From NCBI GenBank assembly GCA_017462545.1, contig JAFTQX010000053.1, positions 1 to 39,297 of the forward strand: 39,297 nt of DNA, given 5' to 3'. This document shows, piece by piece, positions 22,707-32,314 of the stretch (position 1 is its first letter; every line of letters begins with the position of its first letter). Made by a program: the position numbers and the translations under genes. The notes beneath the pieces were generated by a model. It was not told the DNA's origin, did not search any database, and saw only the letters and a program-made list of their open reading frames with translations. This DNA comes from Clostridia bacterium. Its GTDB lineage: Bacteria > Bacillota > Clostridia > Oscillospirales > CAG-272.

Positions 22707-25700
22707 CTATTGCAAAATCACATTCTCTTCGCCAAGCAGCACGCGCAAGCGAGAAAGCAGCGCGTCATCCGCCGTTGTTTGAACATCCTTGGCAGCAACG
22801 TACTTTCGCTGGCTGTTATCATAAAAGATGACGGGCACATTGCCCCCAATCTTCTTGACAAGCGAGAGTGCCGTTTCACACACGGCGTCAGATAGAGAAG
22901 GCACCTTCAAATACAGCTTGCCCACTTTTTTTGGCACTTCGGTTGATTTTGAAGAGGCGCTTGGCACAAAATCCTCATCTGCCTTCAGCGGCACCAGTGA
23001 GCCAAGCAGCAGCTTTGGCTCCTCTCCTTCACGAATAGAAAGCTCACCTTCGGCATAAACGACATTTTCAACGCGCACCTCAGTGCCAAAGCGCGCAAGC
23101 AGCTTGGGAAATACCACGACCTCCATTTCGGAAAACCGATCGGCAAGCGTAAAAAATGCCATCGGTTCGCCGCCTCTGGTATTCTTATTGACGCGCTTGG
23201 TAATGATACCCGCAACGCCGACGCGCTGCTTGTCCGCGTATCGATCGGATTCACCCGTCTCCTCGGAATAGGAGCTCATAATATCACCGATCGGCTCGGC
23301 CTTCAGATATGCGATATGCTTTTTATAATCATCAAGCAGATGACCCGAGAAGGACATGCCGGCACTTTCTTTCTCGAGCAGAAGTAATTCTCTGATATTA
23401 AATTCCGGCAGATCCGGGTAGTTAAATTTTGTTTTCGCGACTGCATCAACCGTGCCGATTGAAAACAAATCCAGCTGACCGGTCAAATTGGTGCGCACAC
23501 GAGCGGCAGCCGATTCGAGAATCTGTTCATAGGCCGACAGCAGTTGGCTACGCTTATTGCCAAGACGATCAAACGCACCGCACTTGATCAGCGCCTCCAC
23601 CTGGCGTCTGTTAAGATCCCCACCGGCCATACGATCGATAAAGTCCTCAAAATCAACAAAATCACCATTTTGACGTTCACGCAAAATCTGCTCTACAAAG
23701 GTTCTGCCTACATTTTTAATGGCTAAAAGGCCAAATCGGATGTGGTCACCGGCAACGGAAAAATGCAGACGGCTTTCGTTGATATCCGGTGCAAGAACTG
23801 CAATGTGCGCGTGCTGGCACTCGGCGATATACTCGCCAAGCTTGGCAGTATCGCCAAGCACAGATGTCATCAGAGCTGCCATATACTCGCGGGGATAATG
23901 CACCTTCAGATAGGCGGTGCGGTAAGAAATGACCGCATAGGCTGTTGCATGACTTTTATTAAAGGCGTAGCTGGCAAAGCTGACCATTTCTTCAAAAATC
24001 TGCTCGGCCGCAGCTTGGTCAACGCCGCGTGCGACACTCCCCGCAACAAACTGCGCCCGTTCTGCCTCCATAACCTCTGCCTTCTTTTTAGACATCGCGC
24101 GGCGAACAATATCGGCATGGGCAAAGCTATAGCCTGCCAGCTCGCGGCAGATCTGCATGACCTGCTCCTGATAGACGATACAGCCATTGGTAACACCGAG
24201 AATGTCACGCAAGGCAGGAACGGCATAGCTGACCTGCTCGGTACCGTTACGACACGCAATATAACGCGGAATAGAATCCATCGGGCCCGGTCGATAGAGG
24301 GCAATGGCAGCAATAACATCCTCCAGATTGGCGGGCTTTAGCTGCGCAAGCATCTGCTTCATACCGGCAGACTCCAGTTGGAAAACGCCATTGGTCTGCC
24401 CTTCTGCCATCAGGCGGAAGGTTTCGGCATCATCCTGTGGGATGCGGGAAAGCGTAAAATCGGGGGTACGAACGCGTATTTCCTTTTCAGCATTGGAAAG
24501 AATGGTCAGATACCGCAGACCAAGAAAGTCAAACTTCACAAGACCGAGGGCTGCAGCAGTATCCATATCATACTGCGTGACCGTGACATCACCATTAACA
24601 GAAAGCGGAACATAGTAATCGGTCGGTTTCTCTGTGATCACAATGCCGGCCGCATGCGTAGAGGCATGACGAGGCATGCCCTCCAAGGCGCGAGCGGTAT
24701 CCAAGAGCCGACGAATTTCGGGAGAGCCATCGTACAGATCACGCAGCTCTTTTTTTGCCATGGCATCCGCAATGGTCACATTCAACTCATGTGGGATCAG
24801 ACGCGCCACACGATCAACCTCGGCATACGGCATGCCAAGCGCACGGCCAACATCACGCACGGCTGCGCGCGCTGCCAACGTACCGAAGGTAACGATCTGG
24901 GCAACATGATCTTCACCATATTTGTGGCGCACATACTCGATCACCTCACCACGGCGATCGTAACAAAAATCGGTATCAAAATCAGGCAGCGAGACACGCT
25001 CCGGATTGAGAAAACGCTCAAAAAGCAGCTGATAGCGCAAGGGGTCGACATCGGTAATGCCGACGCAATAGGCAACAAGGCTTCCTGCCCCCGATCCACG
25101 ACCGGGGCCAACGGGAATGTCCGATCGTTTGGCAAAGGCAATAAAGTCCTGCACGATCAAAAAATACGCATTAAAGCCCATTTGATCGATTACGGACAAT
25201 TCATAATTCATCCGTTCTCTGTATTGCGTTTCCGTAGCAAAGGTAAAATCTATCTCGCCCCGCCTTACCTTCTCAGAAAAGCCTTCCTCCGCAAGAGAAA
25301 ACAGGCATTCCTTATGCGTCTTGCCGGCAGGAGGTGTAAAGGTTGGTAGGTGAGTCTGCCCGAAAATAAAGTCAAAATTGCACATGCCAGCGATCTTGAC
25401 AGAATTTTCCAGCGCACCGGGATAATCAGCAAATAAGTGCGCCATCTCCTCGGTGCTCTTATAGTAAAATTCGTCCGTCTCAAAGCCGATGGGTCTGCCC
25501 TCGGTAATGACGTTGCCTGTCTGCACACACATCAGAATCGCCTGTGTATCGGCATCCTTTTTCTCCAGATAATGCACGTCATTGGTGGCTACAAGACCAA
25601 TGCCCGTCTCTGCGGCTATCTCGCGCAGTGCGCGCGCCACCGTCTGTTCCTCGGCAAGTGCGTGATCCTGCACCTCGAGGTAGAAATGATCCTTTCCGAA

Positions 25701-26195
25701 AATTTCATGCAGCTCTTTGGCGTACGCAACCGCACCGTGTTGATCGCCGCCAAGGATCAATTGCGGAATTTTTCCCGCAAGGCAAGCAGAAAGTGCGATC
25801 AGCCCCTTGCTGTGCTTGCGCAGCAGCTCCATATCCACACGCGGCTTGGAATAAAAGCCCTCCACAAAGCCGGCAGACACAAGCGCAATCAAATTCCGAT
25901 AGCCAACCTCATTTTCAACAAGCAACACAAGATGATGCGAAGAGGAATCCATGCGTCCTTCACGATCATGGCGCGTGCGGGGGGCAACATAAACCTCGCA
26001 TCCGATGATTGGCTTGATGCTTTCTTCCTGACATGCGCGGTAAAAAGCAACCGCACCATACATCACACCATGGTCGGTAATAGCCACAGCACGATGCCCT
26101 TCTGCCTTGGCCTTTTTGGGGATGTCGGCAACGCGACAGGCACCATCCAACAGGCTGTATTCACTATGCAGATGTAAATGAACAAAATCTGCCAC
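22707..26195 (-). CDS. dnaE: DNA polymerase III alpha subunit DnaE
   Basis: A 1162-residue replicative-type polymerase. The N-terminal PHP domain has FVHLHLHSEYSLLDG and the metal-type AITDHGVMYG. The polymerase core has GPGRGSGAGSLVAY and the catalytic-Asp strand LPDFDTDF. Helix-hairpin-helix and OB-fold regions follow (VAGIITKRVNKN). It is DnaE-type, not PolC (no internal exonuclease domain). In Firmicutes DnaE extends primers before PolC takes over. The start codon is GTG, one base after the whiA stop, with AAAGGGGA upstream. It is the last gene of the long minus-strand run. No convincing terminator was seen before the clpE-like promoter. Confidence 0.97.
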   Translation of the reverse strand: MADFVHLHLHSEYSLLDGACRVADIPKKAKAEGHRAVAITDHGVMYGAVAFYRACQEESIKPIIGCEVYVAPRTRHDREGRMDSSSHHLVLLVENEVGYRNLIALVSAGFVEGFYSKPRVDMELLRKHSKGLIALSACLAGKIPQLILGGDQHGAVAYAKELHEIFGKDHFYLEVQDHALAEEQTVARALREIAAETGIGLVATNDVHYLEKKDADTQAILMCVQTGNVITEGRPIGFETDEFYYKSTEEMAHLFADYPGALENSVKIAGMCNFDFIFGQTHLPTFTPPAGKTHKECLFSLAEEGFSEKVRRGEIDFTFATETQYRERMNYELSVIDQMGFNAYFLIVQDFIAFAKRSDIPVGPGRGSGAGSLVAYCVGITDVDPLRYQLLFERFLNPERVSLPDFDTDFCYDRRGEVIEYVRHKYGEDHVAQIVTFGTLAARAAVRDVGRALGMPYAEVDRVARLIPHELNVTIADAMAKKELRDLYDGSPEIRRLLDTARALEGMPRHASTHAAGIVITEKPTDYYVPLSVNGDVTVTQYDMDTAAALGLVKFDFLGLRYLTILSNAEKEIRVRTPDFTLSRIPQDDAETFRLMAEGQTNGVFQLESAGMKQMLAQLKPANLEDVIAAIALYRPGPMDSIPRYIACRNGTEQVSYAVPALRDILGVTNGCIVYQEQVMQICRELAGYSFAHADIVRRAMSKKKAEVMEAERAQFVAGSVARGVDQAAAEQIFEEMVSFASYAFNKSHATAYAVISYRTAYLKVHYPREYMAALMTSVLGDTAKLGEYIAECQHAHIAVLAPDINESRLHFSVAGDHIRFGLLAIKNVGRTFVEQILRERQNGDFVDFEDFIDRMAGGDLNRRQVEALIKCGAFDRLGNKRSQLLSAYEQILESAAARVRTNLTGQLDLFSIGTVDAVAKTKFNYPDLPEFNIRELLLLEKESAGMSFSGHLLDDYKKHIAYLKAEPIGDIMSSYSEETGESDRYADKQRVGVAGIITKRVNKNTRGGEPMAFFTLADRFSEMEVVVFPKLLARFGTEVRVENVVYAEGELSIREGEEPKLLLGSLVPLKADEDFVPSASSKSTEVPKKVGKLYLKVPSLSDAVCETALSLVKKIGGNVPVIFYDNSQRKYVAAKDVQTTADDALLSRLRVLLGEENVILQ

Positions 26196-26196
26196 G

Positions 26197-27093
26197 TTAT
26201 ATATCCCCTTTCTTATCGTTTAACAACTCGACTGCTGCATCCATAATTTTCTTCAAGCGGTGATTAAGCCCGGATTTTGTCATGGGCGGATCGGCAATGG
26301 CCGCCAATTGAACAAGTGATAAGCCCGGATATTGCAAGCGCAGTCTTGCAGTTGCCTCCAGCTCCGGTGGTAGGAACGAAATCTTGTTTTCGTCAATCAA
26401 TCGCTGAATATACTCGGTTTGGCGCATGGCAGCAGCCACCGTTTTATCAATATTATTGGCATCACAATTGGCCAGCCGATTCGCATCATTTCGCAAGCCG
26501 CGCTCAATTTTGGTATCCATAACCGAAAAGGCGGCCTGGGTTGCCCCGATATGCGCAAAAAAATCCTCAATAGAGGTGCTGTCACGGAAATAAAGCAGCT
26601 TTTCATTTCTGCGATCGGCAACCTTTGGCATAAGGTCATAGGTACGCAAAAAGGCTGCTAAAGAATCTCGTCGTGCACCACATGAAAACTCTAACCGATA
26701 GTTTTCGTGTGGATCACTAACGCGGCCGGCGGCCATAAAGATGCCGCTTAAAAAGGATTTTCGGCAACCGCTGCATTTTTCTTCAATCGGATTTTCCGGC
26801 GCACAGCCATCCAAATCTTGAAGAAAACTCGCAGCAGATGACGAATAAAAGGTGAGCATCTGTGAATGAATCGTGTGTGGACGCTTTATGCGACGACACT
26901 CGCGCGAGAATTGCTCAGCAACCATCCTTTCGGTCAGATCAAACAGCATCTCTCCCTCCAGCGCCACCTCTATGAGCTCGCCCTTTTCGCTGCCGCGCAT
27001 AAACAAAATGCCATATAAAAAAGAACGCCTACAACAGGCCTTTTTGGGCAGGCCGGCGCAAATCTCTTCTTTTACAGTATTGGTAAATGGCAT
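26197..27093 (-). CDS. whiA: WhiA-family DNA-binding protein
   Basis: A 298-residue WhiA protein. The N-terminal two-lobed LAGLIDADG-derived domain includes CCRRSFLYGILFMRGS and KSFLSGIFMAAGRVSDP, both typical of the family. The C-terminal helix-turn-helix has VQLAAIADPPMTKSGLNHRL. WhiA controls sporulation septation in Streptomyces and affects division and chromosome segregation in Bacillus. It overlaps murB by 22 nt and abuts dnaE by 1 nt. In many Firmicutes it follows rapZ and yvcK; both are missing here. Confidence 0.95.
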   Translation of the reverse strand: MPFTNTVKEEICAGLPKKACCRRSFLYGILFMRGSEKGELIEVALEGEMLFDLTERMVAEQFSRECRRIKRPHTIHSQMLTFYSSSAASFLQDLDGCAPENPIEEKCSGCRKSFLSGIFMAAGRVSDPHENYRLEFSCGARRDSLAAFLRTYDLMPKVADRRNEKLLYFRDSTSIEDFFAHIGATQAAFSVMDTKIERGLRNDANRLANCDANNIDKTVAAAMRQTEYIQRLIDENKISFLPPELEATARLRLQYPGLSLVQLAAIADPPMTKSGLNHRLKKIMDAAVELLNDKKGDI

Positions 27094-28043
27094 TTCTCTT
27101 CCTCGCTTAAGTGAAAAAACTCAATTTCCGGCACAAGGTGAACACCGCAAGCATCCCGCACACAAGCATGGATATGTCCCACAAGGCGGCAGATATCCTC
27201 TGCGGAGGCACTATCGCGATTGACAATAAAACCCGCATGCTTGCTAGAAACCTGCGCACCGCCAATGCAATACCCGCGCAAGCCACAGCGGTCAACCATG
27301 CGCCAAACCTCGCCCTCTGTTGGACGGCGAAATACGCTACCCGCGCTAGGGAATTCAATCGGTTGAGAATGCAGGCGTAATCGTACGACATCGGCAATCG
27401 TTTGCTTCACATCCTCACGCGATGTGGGCACGCCGCGAAAGGTGGCGTCGAGCACCACAAGATCTCGGTTATGCTGCAAAAGGCTGTCCCGATAGGAGAA
27501 GGCAAGCTCCTGATTGGAAACGATACGCACCTCCCCGTTTCTCGGTGAAAACAGCGTAGCACACTCCAAGCTTGTGGCGATATCCATCCCGTGAGCACCG
27601 GCATTCATCTTCACCGCGCCACCGACCGTGCCCGGGATGCCGTATAAACGCTCTATGCCACCAAGATTGTGCTTGGCAGCATGCAAAATCAAGCAGTTCA
27701 ACAAGCAACCGCACTCTGCCCTGATTTTTGTTTCGAATATTTGTACTTTTTGTAATTGGCGCGTTGAAAATACGATACCGCAAAAATCACGATCTCCCGG
27801 CACAACATTGCTGCCTGCGCCGAGAATCAAATACGGAATGCGCGCATCGGTTGCTTCCTTCAGCAGTTGACAAAAGTCTGCCATATCCGGCGGCGAAAGA
27901 ACACCTGCCGTCCTGCCCCCAACCCGCATGGTGCACAAGTGGCTGAGCGGCACATCATGGGCAACAACAGCAGGTGCAGCATCAAAATAATTCTTCTCTG
28001 CGTGGGCAAGAAAATCAGAAATTGTATGCTCAAGACACATCAT
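27072..28043 (-). CDS. murB: UDP-N-acetylenolpyruvoylglucosamine reductase MurB
   Basis: A 323-residue FAD-dependent enzyme that reduces the enolpyruvyl group to make UDP-MurNAc in peptidoglycan synthesis. The FAD-binding segment is YLILGAGSNVV, followed by GIPGTVGGAVKMNAGAHG. The catalytic serine is in PSAGSVFRRP, and the C-terminal VPEIEFF provides the glutamate. It is a type II MurB (shorter, Firmicutes form). ATG 28043 or the adjacent 28040 starts it, with AGAGGTGAT upstream. It lies between recN and whiA. Confidence 0.96.
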   Translation of the reverse strand: MMCLEHTISDFLAHAEKNYFDAAPAVVAHDVPLSHLCTMRVGGRTAGVLSPPDMADFCQLLKEATDARIPYLILGAGSNVVPGDRDFCGIVFSTRQLQKVQIFETKIRAECGCLLNCLILHAAKHNLGGIERLYGIPGTVGGAVKMNAGAHGMDIATSLECATLFSPRNGEVRIVSNQELAFSYRDSLLQHNRDLVVLDATFRGVPTSREDVKQTIADVVRLRLHSQPIEFPSAGSVFRRPTEGEVWRMVDRCGLRGYCIGGAQVSSKHAGFIVNRDSASAEDICRLVGHIHACVRDACGVHLVPEIEFFHLSEEEKCHLPIL

Positions 28044-28050
28044 ATCACCT

Positions 28051-28073
28051 CTTTCATAGATATTCTATGAAAG
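28051..28073. repeat. Palindrome in the recN-murB gap
   Basis: CTTTCATAGA (28051-28060), TAT, TCTATGAAAG (28064-28073) is a perfect 10-bp inverted repeat with a 3-nt centre. It sits in the largest gap (44 nt) of the long operon. There is no T-run after it on the minus strand, so it is not a normal terminator. It overlaps the sequence just before the murB ribosome site and could be an operator or mRNA hairpin. Confidence 0.6.
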
Positions 28074-28087
28074 AATGTGACATTCGC

Positions 28088-29770
28088 TCATTGCCCTTCC
28101 AGCATATCCAGCGCGGCACGACGCTGTGCATCGGTCACAGAAAGACCGCCCAGAATACGTGCCAGCTCTTCTACGCGCTCTTCCTGCGTCAATTGACGAA
28201 CACCGGTTTCTGCGCGACCATCCTTTTCCCCTTTTTCAATCACCAGGTGGCACCCGGCAAGCGAAGCAATCTGCGCGGAATGCGTTACGCAAAGCACCTG
28301 TGTGCGCGATCCGGTATCCTTTAATTTGATACCGATCTTGCGCGCAGTCTTACCGGAAACACCGGTATCCACCTCATCATAAATCACGGTGGGAATCCCG
28401 TCTTTATCGGCAATAACGCTCTTTAGCGACAGCATAATGCGGGAAAGCTCACCACCCGAGGCGATCTTAGCCATAGGAGCGGGAGCCTCACCCGGGTTGG
28501 TAGAGATCAAAAATTCAATATCCTCGAAGCCGTTCTGGTCAAAATCAAATTCGCCATGCTTTTTTCGCTCAGTCATGCGGATCTCAAAATGCACACGCGG
28601 CATATCCAAAAAGGAAAGTGCCTCTCCGATCTCCTTCTCCAGCCTCAACGCCGCTGTTGCGCGCAAATCGTGCAACGCAGCGGCAGCCTGCTGTGCCTTA
28701 TTCATGCAGGCGCGCTCGGCATTGCGCAGCTCCTCCAGGCGATTGTCTGCCCCCTCCAGCGCCGCAAGACGCGCGGCTGCCTTTTCGCGAAAGGCAAGCA
28801 CCTCTGCCACATCCTTGCCGTATTTACGGCACAGTCGATTAATCGCATCCAGCCTGGCCTCCACGCGATTCAACAGCTCGGTAGGATCGCCCTCGGAATC
28901 CCCGCCAAACTCATATACGCGCTCGGCCAGATCATCGAGCTGCCACATATTTTCTTCAAGCTTTGCGGCAATGTCGGCCGATTCGGGAATCACATCTGCC
29001 AGCTGTCTCATGGCTTGAATACTGCGAGAAAGAATGTAGATCGCGCTCCCCTTTTCGCTCCCCTTCAAGGCGCGGTAAGCAAAGGAGACATTTTTGGATA
29101 TTTTCTCGGCGTTGCGTAATCTGCCGCGTTTTTCTTCCAGTTTTTCTTCTTCTCCCGGTTTTAAAGAAAAAGAATCAATATCCGCGATCTGGAACTTAAG
29201 CATCTCACTTTCGCGCAACCGCTCACTCTCATCCACAGAAACATCCCGTATGGAGCGGCGCACCTCGCACAACTCGCGATACACCGCACGGTATGCATCT
29301 AACAACGACCGCGCGTCGGCATAGCTGTCGAGAATCTGAACCTGATTTTGCGGATCGGTAATCATGCGGTTATCGTTCTGACCGTGAATATTGACAAGCG
29401 CAGGCCCGATTTCTTTTAAAACAGCCAATGTAATCGCACGACCATTGACACGAACGGCAGAATGCCCATCCACCTGCACCGTTCTTTGAATCAATAAGCG
29501 CCCTTCTTCATCCGGCTCGATACCATTTGCAGCAAGAGCGTTTACCGTCTCGTCGGAAAGGTGTTCAAAGACCGCGCTGACAAGCGCGCGGCTCTCCCCC
29601 GTGCGAATCAGCTCGCGATCGGCCCGTTTGCCGAGCAGGAGGCCGATGCTGTCAATAATGATCGATTTGCCGGCACCGGTTTCGCCGGTAAAAGCAGAAA
29701 AGCCCGCTGAAAAATCAATATCTACCGATTTGATAACCGCGATATTTTCGATATACAAAGAAGCCAGCAT
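28088..29770 (-). CDS. recN: DNA repair protein RecN
   Basis: A 560-residue SMC-like ATPase. The N-terminal half carries FTGETGAGKSIIIDSIGLLLG (Walker A), and a long central coiled coil follows (about 150-360). The C-terminal half has IASGGELSRIMLSLKSV (signature) and TVIYDEVDTGVSG (Walker B), with the final His loop in VLCVTHSAQIAS. It acts early in double-strand break repair, joining DNA ends. The start is set at 29770 (MLASLYIENIAVI), with AGGAGG 6 nt upstream, not 29788. It follows argR by 20 nt. The spoIVB-spo0A pair that often follows recN in Firmicutes is not here. Confidence 0.96.
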   Translation of the reverse strand: MLASLYIENIAVIKSVDIDFSAGFSAFTGETGAGKSIIIDSIGLLLGKRADRELIRTGESRALVSAVFEHLSDETVNALAANGIEPDEEGRLLIQRTVQVDGHSAVRVNGRAITLAVLKEIGPALVNIHGQNDNRMITDPQNQVQILDSYADARSLLDAYRAVYRELCEVRRSIRDVSVDESERLRESEMLKFQIADIDSFSLKPGEEEKLEEKRGRLRNAEKISKNVSFAYRALKGSEKGSAIYILSRSIQAMRQLADVIPESADIAAKLEENMWQLDDLAERVYEFGGDSEGDPTELLNRVEARLDAINRLCRKYGKDVAEVLAFREKAAARLAALEGADNRLEELRNAERACMNKAQQAAAALHDLRATAALRLEKEIGEALSFLDMPRVHFEIRMTERKKHGEFDFDQNGFEDIEFLISTNPGEAPAPMAKIASGGELSRIMLSLKSVIADKDGIPTVIYDEVDTGVSGKTARKIGIKLKDTGSRTQVLCVTHSAQIASLAGCHLVIEKGEKDGRAETGVRQLTQEERVEELARILGGLSVTDAQRRAALDMLEGQ

Positions 29771-29790
29771 ACACTTCCTCCTGAACAAAA

Positions 29791-30243
29791 TTATAATGTA
29801 TTCAACATCTGCCTGATTTTATTGCACATTTCGCCTGCTTTTTCAGCGCTGCGGATGACAACAATAATCGTATCATCCCCGCCAACGCAGCCAAGAATAT
29901 CCGCGTTGCCGATGGCATCAATGCAGGAAGCCACCGGCTGTGCCATGCCGGGATAGGTGCGAATGACAATGGCATTTCCTGCGCTGTCAATGCGCAGCAC
30001 AGATTCTGCCAAAGCACTATTAAAGCGCGGTGCAGGCGTCTCTCGCTTGGTGGGATGCACATACTTATACACGCCATCCACCATCATGGCCTTTACCAGT
30101 TTCAGTTCACGGATATCACGCGAGATGGTAGCCTGCGTAGCAACATAACCGGCCTCGTTCAAACGGCTGATTAGCTCCTCCTGGGTATTGATATCGTAGG
30201 TCTCGATCAATTCCAAAATCTTTTGTTGTCTTTTGCTTTTCAT
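29791..30243 (-). CDS. argR: Arginine repressor ArgR
   Basis: A 150-residue regulator of typical size. The N-terminal winged helix has TQEELISRLNEAG and TQATISRDIRELKLVK for ARG-box binding. The C-terminal hexamerisation and arginine-binding domain has NADILGCVGGDDTIIVVIR, with the GGDD acidic pair that contacts arginine. It controls arginine synthesis and catabolism. In Firmicutes it commonly sits beside recN, as here, and no arginine genes are nearby, so it acts in trans. GAGG lies 8 nt before ATG. Confidence 0.97.
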   Translation of the reverse strand: MKSKRQQKILELIETYDINTQEELISRLNEAGYVATQATISRDIRELKLVKAMMVDGVYKYVHPTKRETPAPRFNSALAESVLRIDSAGNAIVIRTYPGMAQPVASCIDAIGNADILGCVGGDDTIIVVIRSAEKAGEMCNKIRQMLNTL

Positions 30244-30253
30244 GATGCCGTCC

Positions 30254-31111
30254 TCACTCTGCTGTTTTCATTTTTTGTTGCAGCACGCTGATAAAATCCT
30301 TTTTATCAAAGGAAATGATGTAAAAGGGCGTGGATGATTGCTCTACAATCACACTATCCTGCGGCTCAAGATACAAATTCTCACGACCGTCGATCGTAAC
30401 GGTGATTCCATCCTCATCTGACATGTTACGCACACACAAGGTTTCTCCTGCGCTGTAAAGCAACGAGCGATTGAAGAAGGAATGCGGGCAAATGGGAGTT
30501 GCGCAAATGGCTGCTACCTCGGACGAGAGAACCGGGCCGCCCGCCGAAAGCGAATAGGCGGTCGAGCCGATTGGCGTAGCCAGAATCAAGCCATCTGCCA
30601 TGTATTTTACTTTGTTTTTTGTAGAAACAGAAGAGAGCCCCAATGTGACCATATGACCGATGGAAGAGCGGTAAAACACAACATCATTCACCGCAGGGCG
30701 CGGCAACACCCACTCCTTGCCCTGCCGCACCAGCGTCACACGCAAGGTCATCAGCTCCCGCAAGGAAAACGAATCCGTCAGCAGCTTGCGAAGATCGGAA
30801 ATGTGATCCGGCTCCAATTCCGCCATATAGCCAAAGCGGCCAAGATTGATGCCGAGCAACGGAATCCCCAGCCGCAGCGCGATACGAGATGCCTCTAAAA
30901 CGGTGCCGTCACCGCCAACCGTAATGATCGCCTCTGCATCCGGCGGCAGCTCTTCTTCCTTTACCGCGCAAATGCGCACGTCGCACAGGGCGGCAAACGG
31001 CTCACGCATATAAACCGTTGCACCTGCATCCAGCAGAAATGCCGCTGCCGCACGCGTGCATGTCAGCATATCATCCTTTTTGGGATTGGGAATGAAAAAA
31101 AATCGGTTCAT
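30254..31111 (-). CDS. nadK: NAD kinase
   Basis: A 285-residue kinase that phosphorylates NAD to NADP. It carries the diacylglycerol-kinase-like GGDGTVLEASR motif, the ligand block NLGRFGYMAEL, the conserved ATPIGSTAYSLSAGGPVL and a C-terminal beta domain. GGAGG lies 8 nt before ATG. It is 3 nt from tlyA and 10 nt from argR, within the operon. Confidence 0.96.
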   Translation of the reverse strand: MNRFFFIPNPKKDDMLTCTRAAAAFLLDAGATVYMREPFAALCDVRICAVKEEELPPDAEAIITVGGDGTVLEASRIALRLGIPLLGINLGRFGYMAELEPDHISDLRKLLTDSFSLRELMTLRVTLVRQGKEWVLPRPAVNDVVFYRSSIGHMVTLGLSSVSTKNKVKYMADGLILATPIGSTAYSLSAGGPVLSSEVAAICATPICPHSFFNRSLLYSAGETLCVRNMSDEDGITVTIDGRENLYLEPQDSVIVEQSSTPFYIISFDKKDFISVLQQKMKTAE

Positions 31112-31114
31112 GGC

Positions 31115-31846
31115 TTACGCCTCCGCATCTTTTACGAAATAAGTCAAATATTCTGTATTACCATCCCCGCCCAAAATCGGCGAGGTAATGAGACCGCCAA
31201 CGGTAAAGCCTACCATACGGGCGGCGGATAGCACTCGTTCAATGGCAGCCTGACGATCAGCCTCGTCACGCACAATGCCGCCATGACGTACCGCGTGCCT
31301 GCCCGCTTCAAACTGTGGCTTGATCAGGCTGACAAGGACATCTCCCTCAGACAGCAGCGCAGCAATGGCGGGAAGAATCAGAGTTTGCGATATAAACGAC
31401 ACATCCATCGTGACAAAGCTCGGTCGCGGATCAAAATCCTCTGCCTTCAGGTAGCGCGCATTGTAATTTTCAAGACAGACCACGCGAGCATCCCGCCGCA
31501 AGCAATCCACCAACTGCCCTTGCCCCACATCCAGCGCGTAAACCCGACACGCACCGTTTTGGAGGGCGCAATCGGTAAAGCCACCGCTGGAGGCACCAAT
31601 GTCGAGCACCACGCGACCATTACAGGAGATCGGAAACGCAGCAAGCGCCGCCTCGAGCTTGAATCCCCCACGGCCAACATAGCGAAAAATATCGGTCACC
31701 ACCACCCGGGCATCCTCCTGTACGTCAAACGCCGGCTTTGTGATGATCTTATCATTCACGGTAACCGCTCCGGCCTCGATCATGGTTTTTGCCCGTGTCC
31801 GAGTAGAAGCATACCCATTTTCCTTCAAAAAAGCATCCAGTCTCAT
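31115..31846 (-). CDS. tlyA: TlyA-family rRNA 2'-O-methyltransferase
   Basis: A 243-residue protein with an N-terminal S4 RNA-binding domain (MRLDAFLKENGYASTRTRAK, 1-60) and an FtsJ-like methyltransferase domain. The SAM loop is DIGASSGGFTDCALQ, followed by VTMDVSFIS and SLIKPQFEAG, which carry the Asp and Lys of the catalytic tetrad. Members methylate 16S and/or 23S rRNA riboses and are often mis-named hemolysins. It overlaps the PAP2-like gene by 4 nt (ATGA). Confidence 0.95.
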   Translation of the reverse strand: MRLDAFLKENGYASTRTRAKTMIEAGAVTVNDKIITKPAFDVQEDARVVVTDIFRYVGRGGFKLEAALAAFPISCNGRVVLDIGASSGGFTDCALQNGACRVYALDVGQGQLVDCLRRDARVVCLENYNARYLKAEDFDPRPSFVTMDVSFISQTLILPAIAALLSEGDVLVSLIKPQFEAGRHAVRHGGIVRDEADRQAAIERVLSAARMVGFTVGGLITSPILGGDGNTEYLTYFVKDAEA

Positions 31847-32310
31847 GCGACAAGCGGCCCAAAAGAAGGAAGAAACAGGCCGATCAAGGTACCAAGGATC
31901 GCCCCCATGACAACCTGCAGGGGGGTATGGCCGATCAATTCCTTCAATGCCTTTTCGGAATACTCGGGTTTACCGGAAAACAAATCTGCCACGATTTGAT
32001 TCAGCACCTTGGCATGCTCTCCTGCCGCACGGCGAACGCCGGTAGCATCGTACATAACAATACCGGCCAGAACAACGCTAAAAGCGAACATCGGGTCACC
32101 AACGCCAAGCACACGCGCACAACTAAAGGCCAACGCGCACACCGCAGAGGAATGCGAGCTTGGCATGCCGCCCGAGCCCCAAAGGCGCTTGAAATCAAAA
32201 TGCTTTTCCTTATAAACGCCGGTAAACAGCTTTAAGATCTGCGCAATCAGGTACGCGAGCACCGAGCACACCAGAATATCGTTTGCTATCAATTCTTTTA
32301 AAACATTCAT
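31843..32310 (-). CDS. Divergent PAP2-family (DUF212) membrane protein
   Basis: A 155-residue membrane protein with about four hydrophobic segments. The phosphatase-like signature GGMPSSHSSAVCALA and the second block YDATGVRRAAGEHAKVLN mark the DUF212/divergent PAP2 family. The activity is probably on a lipid-linked or isoprenoid phosphate; the position between ispA and tlyA, where dxs is often found, hints at a role with prenyl phosphates. That is inference from context. It is 4 nt from ispA and overlaps tlyA by 4 nt. Confidence 0.92.
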   Translation of the reverse strand: MNVLKELIANDILVCSVLAYLIAQILKLFTGVYKEKHFDFKRLWGSGGMPSSHSSAVCALAFSCARVLGVGDPMFAFSVVLAGIVMYDATGVRRAAGEHAKVLNQIVADLFSGKPEYSEKALKELIGHTPLQVVMGAILGTLIGLFLPSFGPLVA

Positions 32311-32314
32311 ATTG

